Assembly (NCBI RefSeq): GCF_030816075.1
Contig: NZ_JAUSXO010000001.1
Span: 1,860,001-1,924,000, forward strand
DNA length: 64,000 nt
Direction: 5' to 3'
Source of the DNA: Arthrobacter agilis
GTDB lineage: Bacteria; Actinomycetota; Actinomycetes; Actinomycetales; Micrococcaceae
Numbering within the stretch: position 1 is the stretch's first letter; every line of letters begins with the position of its first letter. The notes under the pieces are model-generated. The model worked only from the letters and a program-made list of their open reading frames with translations, had not been told where the DNA came from and made no database searches. The translations under genes and the position numbers were made by a program. This document shows positions 45,849 through 54,812 of this stretch, piece after piece.

Positions 45849-47729
45849 TCAGTCCTCCTGCTCCCAGGTCGGGGTCATGTTCCGGGCGATCTGGATGAGG
45901 TCGTTGCTGACACCCGAGGGCACCATCGGCCACACCATGGAGTCCCGGCTCACCACGAAGTCGATGACCACGGGGCGGTCGTTGATCGCCAGCGCCTGCT
46001 GGATGGTCGCGTCGATGTCCTCGTCGCGCTCGCAGCGCAGGCCCACGCAGCCGTAGGCGTCGGCGAGCTTCACGAAGTCCGGGACGCGGACGGTGTCGTG
46101 CCCCGTGTTGAGGTCGGTGTTCGAGTAGCGGCCCTCGTAGAACAGGGTCTGCCATTGCCGCACCATGCCGAGCGAGGAGTTGTTGATGACAGCGACCTTG
46201 ATGGGGATGTTGTTGATGACGCAGGTCGCGAGTTCCTGGTTGGTCATCTGGAAGCAGCCGTCGCCGTCGATCGCCCACACGACGCGGTCCGGGTTGCCCA
46301 CCTTGGCGCCCATCGCGGCGGGGACCGAGTAGCCCATGGTGCCGAGTCCGCCGGAGTTCAGCCACGCGTGCGGGCGCTCGTACTGGATGAACTGGGCGGC
46401 CCACATCTGGTGCTGTCCGACGCCGGAGACGAAGACGCCCTCGGGGCCGGTCAGCTCGCCGATGCGCTTGATGACCTGCTGCGGTGCCGACAGGCCGTCG
46501 TCGGGCTGGGTGAAGCCCACCGGGTAGGTCTCGCGCAGGTGGTCGATGGTCTTCCACCAGGCGGAGATGTCGGGGCGCTCCTGCGCCTCGAAGGTGTCGT
46601 GGACCGCCGCGGTCAGCTCGGGGATGATCTCCTTCACGGAGCCGACGATGGGGACGTCCGCGGTGCGGTTCTTGGAGATCTCGGCGGGGTCGATGTCCGC
46701 GTGGATGACCTTCGCGTTGGGCGCGAAGCTGGACAGCACGCCGGTGACGCGGTCGTCGAAGCGGGCGCCGAGCGTGATGAGGAGGTCCGCCTGCTGCAGC
46801 GCCGTGACGGCGGAGACGGACCCGTGCATGCCGGGCATGCCCACGTGCTGCCGGTGCGAGTCCGGGAAGACGCCGCGGGCCATCAGGGTGGTCACCACGG
46901 GGGCGCCGACGAGTTCCGCGAGCTCCTTCAGCTCCGCGGACGCATGCCCCTTCACCACGCCGCCGCCCACGTAGAAGACGGGACGCTGGGAGGCACCGAT
47001 GAGGCGGGCGGCCTCGCGGACCTGCTTGGCGTGCCCGCGGACCACGGGCCGGTAGCCGGGGATGTCGACCCTGGGCGGCCAGGAGAACGTCATGGTGGAC
47101 TGCTGGGCGTCCTTGGCGACGTCCACCAGCACGGGCCCCGGGCGCCCCGTGGTGGCGATGTGGAAGGCCTCGGCGAGGACGCGCGGGATGTCCTGCGCAT
47201 CGGTGACCAGGTAGGAGTGCTTGGTGATGGGCATGGTGATGCCGACGATGTCCGCCTCCTGGAAGGCGTCCGAGCCGATGAACGCGCTGGACACCTGGCC
47301 GGTGATCGCGACCATGGGCACCGAGTCCATGTGGGCGTCGGCGATGGCCGTCACGAGGTTGGTGGCCCCGGGGCCGGACGTCGCGATGCAGACGCCGGGC
47401 CGGCCGGTCACCATCGCGTAGCCCTGGGCCGCGTGGCCGGCGCCCTGCTCGTGCCGCACGAGGATGTGGCGGAGCCGGGTGGACGCGAGGAGCGGGTCGT
47501 AGGTGGGGAGGATCGCCCCGCCGGGGAGCCCGAAGACGTCGTCGACGCCGAGTTCCTCGAGGGACCGCACGATCGCCGCGGATCCGAGCATCCGGACGGG
47601 CGCGACGACGTTGTTGGGGCCCCGGACGGCACTCGCCGGGACGGCGGGAACGGTCTCGGGGGCTGGTGCTGCCGGAGGTGCTGGCCTTGCTGCCAACAGC
47701 GCCGGGCTGATGGGCGATCCCTTGGACAT
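45849..47729 (-). CDS. ilvB: Acetolactate synthase large subunit
   Basis: 626 residues from ATG 47729 with AAAGGAAG upstream. ThDP- and FAD-dependent catalytic subunit: [40 protein letters not shown] with the ThDP Glu, [17 protein letters not shown], and the ThDP/Mg motif [20 protein letters not shown]. The first about 45 residues (Ala/Pro-rich) are an unconserved extension. Expression is very likely attenuated: a leader peptide and a terminator lie in the 210-bp leader. Confidence 0.96.
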   Translation of the reverse strand: MSKGSPISPALLAARPAPPAAPAPETVPAVPASAVRGPNNVVAPVRMLGSAAIVRSLEELGVDDVFGLPGGAILPTYDPLLASTRLRHILVRHEQGAGHAAQGYAMVTGRPGVCIATSGPGATNLVTAIADAHMDSVPMVAITGQVSSAFIGSDAFQEADIVGITMPITKHSYLVTDAQDIPRVLAEAFHIATTGRPGPVLVDVAKDAQQSTMTFSWPPRVDIPGYRPVVRGHAKQVREAARLIGASQRPVFYVGGGVVKGHASAELKELAELVGAPVVTTLMARGVFPDSHRQHVGMPGMHGSVSAVTALQQADLLITLGARFDDRVTGVLSSFAPNAKVIHADIDPAEISKNRTADVPIVGSVKEIIPELTAAVHDTFEAQERPDISAWWKTIDHLRETYPVGFTQPDDGLSAPQQVIKRIGELTGPEGVFVSGVGQHQMWAAQFIQYERPHAWLNSGGLGTMGYSVPAAMGAKVGNPDRVVWAIDGDGCFQMTNQELATCVINNIPIKVAVINNSSLGMVRQWQTLFYEGRYSNTDLNTGHDTVRVPDFVKLADAYGCVGLRCERDEDIDATIQQALAINDRPVVIDFVVSRDSMVWPMVPSGVSNDLIQIARNMTPTWEQED

Positions 47730-47819
47730 CTGACAACTTCCTTTGGAACGTTCGCTGCACTGCTGCAGATGGAACTGCGGATTTCCCGCGCCGCTTTCCT
47801 GCCGACAGGTCATGTCAAC

Positions 47820-47857
47820 AAAAAAACCCCTCAGCCTTGTCGGGCTCTGCGAGGGGT
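47820..47857 (-). terminator. ilvB leader attenuator terminator
   Basis: On the ilvB mRNA: outer stem AACCCCTC/GAGGGGTT (47850-47857 with 47824-47831), inner stem AGCC/GGCT, followed by a run of six T. It lies between the leader peptide and ilvB. A second stem, GCGCGTG/CACGCGC (47897-47903 with 47858-47864), abuts it; its first arm falls in the last codons of the leader peptide. Confidence 0.88.
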
Positions 47858-47890
47858 TGCGCGTGACTGCAGTCGTCTACCGGACGGGCT

Positions 47891-47938
47891 TCAGGCCACG
47901 CGCTGTATAAGGACGACGACTACGGGTTCGGGCTGCAT
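47891..47938 (-). CDS. ilvB leader peptide
   Basis: A 15-codon frame, MQPEPVVVVLIQRVA, stop TGA at 47891-47893. Six consecutive codons for Val, Val, Val, Val, Leu, Ile (GTA GTC GTC GTC CTT ATA) are exactly the amino acids the downstream operon makes. It resembles the 15-residue leader known ahead of ilvBNC in Corynebacterium glutamicum. There is no ribosome site, and the promoter places the start of transcription at or near the ATG, so it is probably a leaderless start. Ribosome stalling when Val/Leu/Ile are scarce would prevent the terminator at 47820-47857. Confidence 0.85.
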   Translation of the reverse strand: MQPEPVVVVLIQRVA

Positions 47939-47944
47939 ACCTGT

Positions 47945-47974
47945 AGTTTCCACGCCCCCGCGAAAGAGTGTCAA
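47945..47974 (-). promoter_or_regulatory. ilvBNC promoter
   Basis: On the minus strand TTGACA (47974-47969) is a consensus -35; an 18-bp spacer leads to GAAACT (47950-47945) as -10, ending 6 nt before the leader-peptide ATG. This spacing predicts transcription starting at about the ATG. Confidence 0.7.
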
Positions 47975-48040
47975 CCGACCCCCGCCCCATCTCACATCGT
48001 GGACACCTCGTCCAGTGAGTGGACATTAACCCGATCGGGC

Positions 48041-48074
48041 CGAGCCGGGACGGGAGGGTTCCCGTCCCGGCTCG
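48041..48074 (-). terminator. Terminator after ilvD
   Basis: CGAGCCGGGACGGG (48041-48054) and CCCGTCCCGGCTCG (48061-48074) form a perfect 14-bp stem with a 6-nt loop, 9 bp after the ilvD stop on the minus strand. Confidence 0.85.
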
Positions 48075-48083
48075 TGAGGATCC

Positions 48084-49811
48084 CTAGCCCGTGTACGCAC
48101 CCTGGGACGCGGAGTGCACGAGCTTCGCGTATTTCGCCAGCACGCCCTTGGTGTAGCGGGCGGGCAGCGGCTCCCAGCCGACCTTCCGCTGCTCGAGCTC
48201 GGCCTCGTCGACGAGGAGGTCGAAGCTCTTCGCCGCGATGTCGACGCGGATCCGGTCGCCGTCGCGCACGAAGGCGATGGGACCGCCGTCGACCGCCTCC
48301 GGTGCCACGTGCCCGATGCACAGGCCCGTGGTGCCTCCGGAGAAGCGGCCGTCGGTGAGCAGGAGGACGTCCCTGCCGAGGCCCGCACCCTTGATGGCGC
48401 CGGTGATGGCGAGCATCTCGCGCATGCCGGGGCCGCCCTTGGGTCCCTCGTAGCGGATGACGACGACGTCCCCGGCCTGGATCGCTCCCGCATCGAGGGC
48501 GTCGAGGGCGCCCTGCTCGCGCTCGAACACGCGGGCGGTGCCCTCGAAGACGTCGGCGTCGAAGCCGGCGCTCTTCACGACGGCGCCCTCGGGAGCGAGG
48601 GAGCCGTGCAGGATGGTGATGCCGCCGGTCCTGTGCATGGGGTTGTCGAGCGCGCGGAGGATCTTGCCGTCGAGGTCCGGCGGGTCGATCTCCGCGAGGT
48701 TCTCCGCGAGGGTCTTGCCGGTCACCGTCAGGCAGTCGCCGTGCAGCAGGCCGGCGTCGAGCAGCGCCTTCATGATGACCGGCACGCCGCCCACCTTGTC
48801 GACGTCGAACATGACGTAGCGGCCGAAGGGCTTCAGGTCGCCGAGGTGCGGGATGCGGTCGCCGATGCGGGTGAAGTCGTCGAGCGTGAGCTCCACCTCC
48901 GCCTCACGGGCGATGGCCAGCAGGTGGAGGACGGCGTTGGTCGAGCCGCCGAAGGCCATGGTGACCGCGATGGCGTTCTCGAACGCCTTCTTCGTCATGA
49001 TGTCGCGGGCCGTGATGCCGAGGCGCAGGAGGTTGACGACGGCCTCCCCGGACTTCCGGGCGTACATGTCGCGGCGGCGGTCGGCCGAGGGCGGCGCTGC
49101 CGAGCCGGGGAGCGACATGCCGAGGGCCTCCCCGATGCAGGCCATGGTGTTCGCCGTGTACATGCCGCCGCAGGCACCCTCACCGGGGCAGACGGCGCGT
49201 TCGATGCTGTCCAGGTCCTTCAGGCTCATCTTCCCGGCGGCGCAGGCGCCCACGGCCTCGAAGGCGTCGATGAGCGTGACCTCCTTCTCGGTGCCGTCCT
49301 CGAGCTTCGCGAAGCCCGGCATGATGGTGCCGGCGTAGAGGAACACGGAGGCGAGATCGAGCCGGGCGGCTGCCATGAGCATGCCCGGCAGGGACTTGTC
49401 GCAGCCGGCGAGGAGCACGGAGCCGTCGATGCGTTCCGCCTGCATCACGGTCTCCACCGAATCCGCGATCACCTCACGGGAGACGAGCGAGAAGTGCATG
49501 CCCTCGTGGCCCATCGAGATGCCGTCCGACACGGAGATCGTGCCGAACTGCATGGGGAACCCTCCCGCGTCGCTCACGCCCTCCTTGGCTCCCTCCGCCA
49601 GGCGGTTGAGGGACAGGTTGCAGGGGGTGATCTCGTTCCAGGAACTGGCCACACCGACCTGCGGCTTGGCGAAGTCGTCGTCACCCATACCCACGGCACG
49701 CAGCATCCCGCGGGACGGCGCCGCATGGATGCCGTCCGTGACGACGCGGCTTCTCGGCTTGATGTCCGGCGTTGTTCCCGACGTTTTTCCAGGCGTTGTT
49801 TCCACGGTCAT
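48084..49811 (-). CDS. ilvD: Dihydroxy-acid dehydratase
   Basis: 575 residues. Fe-S enzyme producing the 2-keto acids of Val and Ile. Signatures: [40 protein letters not shown] with the Fe-S Cys, [20 protein letters not shown] with another Cys, and [20 protein letters not shown] followed by PEA near the end. The N-terminal about 15 residues ([17 protein letters not shown]) are unconserved. Upstream of the ilvB promoter on the same strand but separated by its own terminator; the 230-bp spacer to the divergent hypothetical gene contains no clear operator. Confidence 0.96.
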   Translation of the reverse strand: MTVETTPGKTSGTTPDIKPRSRVVTDGIHAAPSRGMLRAVGMGDDDFAKPQVGVASSWNEITPCNLSLNRLAEGAKEGVSDAGGFPMQFGTISVSDGISMGHEGMHFSLVSREVIADSVETVMQAERIDGSVLLAGCDKSLPGMLMAAARLDLASVFLYAGTIMPGFAKLEDGTEKEVTLIDAFEAVGACAAGKMSLKDLDSIERAVCPGEGACGGMYTANTMACIGEALGMSLPGSAAPPSADRRRDMYARKSGEAVVNLLRLGITARDIMTKKAFENAIAVTMAFGGSTNAVLHLLAIAREAEVELTLDDFTRIGDRIPHLGDLKPFGRYVMFDVDKVGGVPVIMKALLDAGLLHGDCLTVTGKTLAENLAEIDPPDLDGKILRALDNPMHRTGGITILHGSLAPEGAVVKSAGFDADVFEGTARVFEREQGALDALDAGAIQAGDVVVIRYEGPKGGPGMREMLAITGAIKGAGLGRDVLLLTDGRFSGGTTGLCIGHVAPEAVDGGPIAFVRDGDRIRVDIAAKSFDLLVDEAELEQRKVGWEPLPARYTKGVLAKYAKLVHSASQGAYTG

Positions 49812-50042
49812 GCGAGAAGTCTAGGCCCGGGTAACAGGACGGTTTCACCATGTGACCCGCCTGTTACAGGTCGTCCAGGCACCCTGCACGTGTCGTTCCC
49901 GCATCATGGCCGTCCTCGTGCGCGGGGTACGCCCTCCGGTACAGTGTGGGTCTCACGGGCGATTCCTCCGGCCCGCCGGCTGCGGAGCGCGGAAGGAAAC
50001 CCCGGGCACCGGTCCGACAGCCTCCTACCGCAACGGCGTGAT

Positions 50043-50501
50043 ATGACTCCCGAAGAGCCGCACGACTCCAGCAGGCCGCTCGACGGCGGGCAGGGGCTGA
50101 AGAACGCCCTGCGCCGCGTCTTCGACGCCCAGATCCCCAACTACGGCGACTACAACCTCGTGTTCGCGGCCGGTCGGGCCCGCGGTGCCGTGCCGGCCGC
50201 GGCCTACGTGGTCGGCTACCGCTGGAAGCCCGCGGAACTGATGATCGCACCGGTGGACCTCGTGGCGATCACCGGCGCCGGGGTGCCGGTGGAGGTCAAC
50301 ATGACCAACCTCGCCCACGCGCTGCAGTGGGACGAGGACGACAGCTTCGAGGTGGGTACGAGCACCGGACGGGTCTTCCGGTTCACAGTCCTCGAGCAGC
50401 CCGTCCTCGACATCGGCCCGGGGACGCCGCTGCGCCTCGCCCAGGACGAGGACGCCGCCGACTTCACATCCTTCATGGACGCCTTCATCGCCATGTCCTG
50501 A
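50043..50501 (+). CDS. Conserved-looking hypothetical protein
   Basis: 152 residues from ATG 50043. I do not recognise the family. It begins MTPEEPHDSSRPLDGGQGLK, then a compact mixed alpha/beta protein: VFDAQIPNYGDYNLVFAAGR, AAYVVGYRWKPAELMIAPVD, DLVAITGAGVPVEVNMTNLA, STGRVFRFTVLEQPVLDIGP. No signal peptide or membrane span. The start has only a weak purine-rich upstream region. Divergent from ilvD. Confidence 0.75.
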   Translation: MTPEEPHDSSRPLDGGQGLKNALRRVFDAQIPNYGDYNLVFAAGRARGAVPAAAYVVGYRWKPAELMIAPVDLVAITGAGVPVEVNMTNLAHALQWDEDDSFEVGTSTGRVFRFTVLEQPVLDIGPGTPLRLAQDEDAADFTSFMDAFIAMS

Positions 50502-50522
50502 GGCCCCGACGCCGGCGGCGGC

Positions 50523-50586
50523 GAGCGCCGGCAGCGACGAGCGCCGGCAGCGACGAGTGCCGGCAGCGACGAGTGCCCGCGGCAAC
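50523..50586 (+). repeat. 16-bp tandem repeat
   Basis: GAGCGCCGGCAGCGAC repeats at 50523, 50539 and 50555 (one or no mismatches) and once more in degenerate form at 50571. It lies in the convergent spacer after the hypothetical gene and before the hydroxyacid dehydrogenase gene. Confidence 0.85.
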
Positions 50587-50638
50587 GAGCGACGGCTCCG
50601 ACGGACGTCGGGGCTTCCCGCCCCGCCCCGGCGGGCGG

Positions 50639-51604
50639 CTACGCCCAGGGGCCGCGCCGCACGAGGTTGACGGGTTCCTCACCGCGGCCCAACCGCTCGA
50701 TCTGGCGCCGGAGCAGGGCGAGGATCCGCGGCGGGAACGCGCCCGTGTTGCCACCCACGTGCGGGGTGATGAGGACGCCCGGAGCCCGCCACAGCGGATG
50801 GTCGGCGGGGAGCGGCTCGGGATCCACCACGTCGAGCGCCGCCTTCAGCCGTCCGGCCGTGACCTCGCGCGTCAGCGCCTCGGTGTCCACGACGGCGCCG
50901 CGGGCCACGTTCACCACGAGGGCACCGTCCGGCAGGGCGGCGAGCACCTCGCGGCCGATGAGCCCCCGCGTAGCGTCGGTGAGGGGTGTGATCACCACGA
51001 CGACGTCGTGGTGCGGGGCGAGCTCCACCAGTTCGTCGCTGCCGTGCACGTGCCCCTGCTCGTCGTCGCGCGCGGCGCTGCCCACCCGCGTCACGTCCGC
51101 CTCGAAGGTGACGAGGCGCTTGCGGATCTCCTCCCCGATCCCGCCGACGCCCACGAGCAGCACGCGCCGGTCCGCGAGGCCCGGGTAGCGGGCGCTGTGC
51201 CAGCGGCCCTCGGCCTGCTGGCGGACGGCGTCGTCGATCCCCCGCAGGGAGGCGAGGGCGAGTCCGACGGCGAGTTCGGCGGTCGCCGCGGCGTGGACGC
51301 CGGCGGCCGTGGCGATGGCGACGTCCGGTCCCACGAGGTCCGCGACGCCGTCGTAGCCCGTGGACTGGGTCTGGACGAGCCGGAGGTTCGGGGCGGCGTC
51401 CAGCGCCCCGTCGAGGTGGGCGCGGCCCGTGTAGGGCAGGACGGCGGCGTCGAGCGTGGCCGGGTCGAAGCCCTCGGGCGGGGTCTCGAAGTCCCAGAGC
51501 ACCACGTCGACGGCCGGGGAGGCGCCGGCGAGCGCATCGCGCAGGTCGGCGGAGGGGACGCTCAGGGTACGGACCGGGGTGTCGGAGGGGGTGGGGTTCG
51601 TCAT
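50639..51604 (-). CDS. D-isomer-specific 2-hydroxyacid dehydrogenase
   Basis: 321 residues. Nucleotide fold RVLLVGVGGIGEEIRKRLVT; catalytic set Arg in VVNVARGAVVDTEAL, Glu in LDVVDPEPLPADHPLW and His in VLITPHVGG, with the family's TQSTGYDGV early strand. NAD(P)-dependent reduction of a 2-keto acid, or the reverse. Resembles the phosphoglycerate dehydrogenase/hydroxypyruvate reductase superfamily, but lacks the ACT and ASB domains of serA; substrate not determinable. Confidence 0.88.
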   Translation of the reverse strand: MTNPTPSDTPVRTLSVPSADLRDALAGASPAVDVVLWDFETPPEGFDPATLDAAVLPYTGRAHLDGALDAAPNLRLVQTQSTGYDGVADLVGPDVAIATAAGVHAAATAELAVGLALASLRGIDDAVRQQAEGRWHSARYPGLADRRVLLVGVGGIGEEIRKRLVTFEADVTRVGSAARDDEQGHVHGSDELVELAPHHDVVVVITPLTDATRGLIGREVLAALPDGALVVNVARGAVVDTEALTREVTAGRLKAALDVVDPEPLPADHPLWRAPGVLITPHVGGNTGAFPPRILALLRRQIERLGRGEEPVNLVRRGPWA

Positions 51605-51710
51605 GGCGCCAGCCTAGAGGCACCCGTGACCCGGCGCCCGCCCGGCGGTCCCGCTCCCCCGGCGGACAGGAGGGGTGGACACCCCCCGGTCCCCGCCCTA
51701 GGGTCGGACC

Positions 51711-52850
51711 ATGTCAGCCGCCCGACGGCGACCCGCCCGCCTTCTGGCCCGGGCCCTTCCTCCGGCAGCAGCGATCCTGCTGGCCGTGATCGGCTGCTCG
51801 ACGCCGGCCGGCGAACCGGACCCCCGGTACGCCGGCGGGTCCGCGACCCCCGGCGGGACCGCGCCCACGGACCGGCCGCCGGCCGCGCTTCCCGGCCTCA
51901 CCCGCGGTGAGGACGCCGCCACGGGGCTCGGTGTCCCCTGGTCCGTGGTGGTGCTGGGCGACGGCTCCCTGCTCGTGTCCGAGCGGGAGACGGGCGAGAT
52001 CAGGCGCGTGAAGGGCGCAGACACAGGTGTCGTCGGCAGGATCCCCGACGCGGCGGACGCATCGGGCGAGGGAGGCCTGCTCGGACTGGCCGTCGCCGCC
52101 ACGGGGACCGAGGAGCCCGACGCCGTCTACGCCTACTACACCTCGGCCACTGACAACCGCGTGGTGCGGATGGCGTGGGCCGGCGGACGGCTCGGCGCGC
52201 CGGAGGCGGTGCTCACCGGCATCCCGAAGGCGGAGACGCACAACGGCGGGCGGATCGCCGTCGGGCCCGACGGCCACCTCTACGTCGGCACGGGCGATGC
52301 CGCCGTCCGCGACCGCGCACAGGACCCGGCGAGTCTCGGCGGGAAGATCCTGAGGATCACGGCCGACGGCGGGATCCCCGAGGACAACCCGGTGCCCGGC
52401 TCGCCCGTGTACAGCCTCGGGCACCGCAACGTGCAGGGCCTCGCCTGGGACTCCGCCGGGCGGCTCTGGGCCTCCGAGTTCGGCCCGGAGGTCGACGACG
52501 AACTGAATCTCGTGACGCCCGGCGGGAACTACGGCTGGCCGGAGGTCACCGGGGCGCCCGGCGATCCCCGGTACATCGACGCCCAGGTGGTGTGGCCGTC
52601 CACGGCGGCCTCCTCACCGAGCGGCATGGCGATCGTGGACGACGTCGCCTATATCGGCGGCCTGCGGGGTGAGCGGCTCTGGCAGGTCCCGCTCGGTGGC
52701 GGCACGGCGGGGGAACCGGCCAGTCACTTCGACGGGGAGTTCGGGCGTCTGCGCGACGTCGCGGCGGCCGCGGACGGCTCCCTGCTCGTGGCCACCAACG
52801 AGTCCGGTGGTGCCAGGATCCTCACGATCCGGAGGGACGGGCACGGGTGA
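51711..52850 (+). CDS. PQQ-dependent sugar dehydrogenase-like lipoprotein
   Basis: 379 residues; TAGGGT six nt before ATG 51711 suggests a leaderless start. The N-terminus is a lipoprotein signal with lipobox AVIGCS (Cys about 29), followed by a Pro/Gly-rich linker, so it should be anchored outside the membrane. The rest is the glucose/sorbosone dehydrogenase beta-propeller: LGVPWSVVVLGDGSLLVSER, GEGGLLGLAVA, THNGGRIAVGPDGHLYVGTG, DAAVRDRAQDPASLGGKILR, GHRNVQGLAWDSAGRLWASE, FGPEVDDELNLVTPGGNYGW. The family oxidises sugars with PQQ; whether PQQ is available is unknown. Confidence 0.88.
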   Translation: MSAARRRPARLLARALPPAAAILLAVIGCSTPAGEPDPRYAGGSATPGGTAPTDRPPAALPGLTRGEDAATGLGVPWSVVVLGDGSLLVSERETGEIRRVKGADTGVVGRIPDAADASGEGGLLGLAVAATGTEEPDAVYAYYTSATDNRVVRMAWAGGRLGAPEAVLTGIPKAETHNGGRIAVGPDGHLYVGTGDAAVRDRAQDPASLGGKILRITADGGIPEDNPVPGSPVYSLGHRNVQGLAWDSAGRLWASEFGPEVDDELNLVTPGGNYGWPEVTGAPGDPRYIDAQVVWPSTAASSPSGMAIVDDVAYIGGLRGERLWQVPLGGGTAGEPASHFDGEFGRLRDVAAAADGSLLVATNESGGARILTIRRDGHG

Positions 52851-52967
52851 AGGACCGGTGGCGGGACCGGGTGGAGTCGCCGGTTTCATGTTTCGGCAGA
52901 ACTGCTGGTAGAGTTTCATGCTGTTGCGGATGACCCGCCCGGGTGAAATCGGGAGGCGAAACGCCAC

Positions 52968-53040
52968 GCACCTCTAGCTCAATTGGCAGAGCAATTGACT
53001 CTTAATCAATGGGTTCCGGGTTCAAGTCCCGGGGGGTGCA
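52968..53040 (+). tRNA. tRNA-Lys (anticodon CTT)
   Basis: Cloverleaf: acceptor GCACCTC/GGGGTGC, anticodon stem ATTGA/TCAAT, loop CTCTTAA with anticodon CTT, T arm CCGGGTTCAAGTCCCGG. CCA is not encoded (A then CAC follows). Its 3' end is the likely chromosomal attachment site for the element to the right. Confidence 0.96.
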
Positions 53041-53049
53041 CACAACATA

Positions 53050-53090
53050 GCGGTCCCACTAGGCACAACGCCTGGTGGGACCGCTTTTTT
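53050..53090 (+). terminator. Terminator after tRNA-Lys
   Basis: GCGGTCCCACTAGGC (53050-53064) pairs with GCCTGGTGGGACCGC (53070-53084; one G-U), followed by six T: a strong intrinsic terminator. Confidence 0.93.
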
Positions 53091-53166
53091 GTTGCCTCCG
53101 GATCGACTCACTCTAAGTTAAGTCGAAGTTTTATAGTGATCCGTTCGTTCACGAGGGCATAGAAAA

Positions 53167-53192
53167 GGCGGTCCCGGATCCCCGGAACCGCC
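53167..53192 (-). terminator. Terminator after the first prophage gene
   Basis: On the minus strand GGCGGTTCCGG pairs with CCGGGACCGCC (one G-U) with a 4-nt loop, followed by TTTTCT; it follows the stop of the small gene at 53208. Confidence 0.85.
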
Positions 53193-53207
53193 CTCTCCCC
53201 CAGCCGT

Positions 53208-53441
53208 TTAGCTCGGGCCGCACCACCCGGCCAGATCGGCTGCCATGGCTTTCGCCCCCTCCTTGGTGACCTCCCCCACCTCGACCAACAGGCGATGCCC
53301 ATCCTCGGGCGTCCATGCCGGGTGGAGGTTGTATTCGTCCCGCTCGATGCTGGTCCCCCACCACACGTTCGGGTTCCCATCGTCCTGGCTGTAGCCCTCC
53401 GGATGCGGGGCTGTCGTGCTCACCATTGGCGTGCTCGTCAC
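53208..53441 (-). CDS. Hypothetical prophage protein
   Basis: 77 residues from GTG 53441, chosen because GAAAGGA lies 9 nt upstream; an ATG at 53477 in the same frame lacks one. Central part: GYSQDDGNPNVWWGTSIERD, YNLHPAWTPEDGHRLLVEVG, ending AADLAGWCGPS. Trp-rich and acidic, soluble. No family recognised. It ends in its own terminator. Confidence 0.65.
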   Translation of the reverse strand: MTSTPMVSTTAPHPEGYSQDDGNPNVWWGTSIERDEYNLHPAWTPEDGHRLLVEVGEVTKEGAKAMAADLAGWCGPS

Positions 53442-53505
53442 TGAGACCATTCCTTTCACGTACTGCTGTCCCCCCATGGGTACTGCTTCCCGGCATCGCC
53501 GATAG

Positions 53506-53751
53506 TCATGGGTTATGTTTGCTCTTCTGGGGTGTGCTGGTGGAGACGATCTCGAAGGCTTCCCCTATCCCCAAGTCGAACGTCTCACAGAGGGCTGCTA
53601 TGAACGCTCCGGAAGGTGTCGCGCCGCGGTCCACGCGGCGCAAGGTTGACCGGTCCACGCCCATCAGCCTGGCTTGGTGCTCCTCACTGGGGATGTTGCG
53701 GATTTCGCGGAGGCGCTGGAGTAGCCCGGGTTTGATCCTGAGCTCCGCCAT
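53506..53751 (-). CDS. Xre family helix-turn-helix regulator
   Basis: 81 residues from ATG 53751 (GGAGG 7 nt upstream). A minimal Cro/CI-type domain: LRIKPGLLQRLREIRNIPSE, HQARLMGVDRSTLRRVDRGA, PSGAFIAALCETFDLGIGEA. It diverges from another regulator gene across about 120 bp carrying palindromes, the classic arrangement of a phage switch. Confidence 0.83.
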   Translation of the reverse strand: MAELRIKPGLLQRLREIRNIPSEEHQARLMGVDRSTLRRVDRGATPSGAFIAALCETFDLGIGEAFEIVSTSTPQKSKHNP

Positions 53752-53785
53752 GACTGCCTCCACTGTCGCATTCTTGGAACGCTGT

Positions 53786-53841
53786 GGTGCAAGTATGCAC
53801 CGCTCCTTCGGTGGCGAGCAACGGCCCCCACGCCTAGTGGG
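53786..53841. promoter_or_regulatory. Palindromic operators between divergent regulators
   Basis: GGTGCA-AGTA-TGCACC (53786-53801) is a perfect palindrome; a second, CCCAC-GCCTA-GTGGG, lies at 53827-53841. Both are in the spacer between the two divergent Xre-type genes and are good candidates for regulator binding. Confidence 0.6.
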
Positions 53842-53870
53842 AATTGTTGCCCGAGGCTCTCGTGTGACTG

Positions 53871-54263
53871 GTGGGGTTCCTGTTGCCTAGTGATGCAGAA
53901 GTCCCTCACGACGAGGTGAGTAACCGGCCGTTGCGGGAGTACCTGCAGCGCGTCACGGACGGCGATAGCTGGCGTGCCATTGCAGCCAGATCCGGGTTGG
54001 GACACTCGACACTGACCAGGCAGATGGCAGGCGAGGTGAAGGCCTTGACCATCGTGGCGATCTGCCGGGCCTACGACGCACCGGTGGTGCCGGCGTTCCT
54101 CGCGGCAGGGTTCCTGCAGCAGGGCGACATCGAATCGATGGACACCCAGGCTTCGCTGGCCGGCGCTACGGACAAGGAACTGGTCGGTGAGATCCTCCGA
54201 CGCCTCCGTAAAGGATCCGCGGGCCCGGACCTCACCGAGCCCGTGGACGGCGAACTGATCTGA
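53871..54263 (+). CDS. Xre-like DNA-binding protein
   Basis: 130 residues from GTG 53871 (stop codon just upstream; GTG 53916, MSNRPLREYLQRV, is an alternative start). Helix-turn-helix: WRAIAARSGLGHSTLTRQMA, followed by KALTIVAICRAYDAPVVPAF and a helical C-terminal region, LVGEILRRLRKGSAGPDLTE. The long C-terminal part suggests dimerisation. Likely a phage repressor or activator working on the shared divergent region; the partner gene is 53506-53751. Confidence 0.72.
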   Translation: MGFLLPSDAEVPHDEVSNRPLREYLQRVTDGDSWRAIAARSGLGHSTLTRQMAGEVKALTIVAICRAYDAPVVPAFLAAGFLQQGDIESMDTQASLAGATDKELVGEILRRLRKGSAGPDLTEPVDGELI

Positions 54264-54334
54264 CCGTGCCACTGGCGCCTACCTTCGCTAGTTCTCCGCA
54301 CCCCTAGATACAGGGCGATTTCCTGAGGCTACGG

Positions 54335-54358
54335 GCACTCGGTGACCTAATCGAGTGC
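54335..54358. terminator. Weak convergent hairpin
   Basis: GCACTCG (54335-54341) and CGAGTGC (54352-54358) with a 10-nt loop, between the converging regulator gene and the tiny-gene operon. No T tract. Confidence 0.4.
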
Positions 54359-54438
54359 GTCTCCCAATCGTTAGACCCTGCTTCCTACCATCCGTAGAGT
54401 CACTTCCGGATGCACCGTAATGCTTGCCCCTGAGCTCG

Positions 54439-54552
54439 TTAGGTGCCCGTCTCTCCTTCGGGCTTGATGCGGTCGAGTGCCCAGAGGATGGGCGCCCATG
54501 CGAGGTAGGTGAGGGGTTTGAGGAGTTGGATCTCCTCCCATAAGCGGATCAC
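54439..54552 (-). CDS. Tiny membrane-like protein (37 residues)
   Basis: A 37-codon gene that starts GTG 54552 and overlaps the stop of the upstream gene by GTGA. Product begins MIRLWEEIQLLKPLTYLAWA and ends PILWALDRIKPEGETGT. The middle (LTYLAWAPILWAL) could be a short membrane segment. Last member of the seven-gene coupled string. No family recognised. Confidence 0.55.
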   Translation of the reverse strand: MIRLWEEIQLLKPLTYLAWAPILWALDRIKPEGETGT

Positions 54553-54812
54553 GACGAGCCCCCCAGCTTCTGCCTCAGCCTTTCGACCGCAATATCAGAA
54601 GGAACATTGAGGGGCCCGCGTTGCACTAGGTCGCACCAGTCATGAGCCCAAGCTCGAACCCCGGCGTCGGAGTAGTTGATGCCGGCGCCCATCTTCTGCC
54701 ACTCGTCGTCACCAATCTTCTCGAAGGCCTTCGTCTCTCCGCTGTGGCTCATGGCCAGGATCAGGTGCCCCGTGTTGGCTTGGTGTAGGTCCACTGATTC
54801 GGTGCGGATCAT
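54549..54812 (-). CDS. Hypothetical prophage protein
   Basis: 87 residues: MIRTESVDLHQANTGHLILA, TKAFEKIGDDEWQKMGAGIN, AHDWCDLVQRGPLNVPSDIA, then a charged end. Small soluble alpha/beta-like protein, unknown. Its ATG overlaps the stop of the upstream gene (ATGA), and its own stop overlaps the GTG of the next. Confidence 0.65.
   Translation of the reverse strand: MIRTESVDLHQANTGHLILAMSHSGETKAFEKIGDDEWQKMGAGINYSDAGVRAWAHDWCDLVQRGPLNVPSDIAVERLRQKLGGSS

Noticed and set aside
47730..47970. T-box riboswitch upstream of ilvB
   Set aside because: No T-box sequence or specifier loop is visible; the leader peptide and terminator explain the region better.
50523..50586. CRISPR-like repeat array
   Set aside because: The units are contiguous with no spacers, only 16 bp long, and no cas genes are near.
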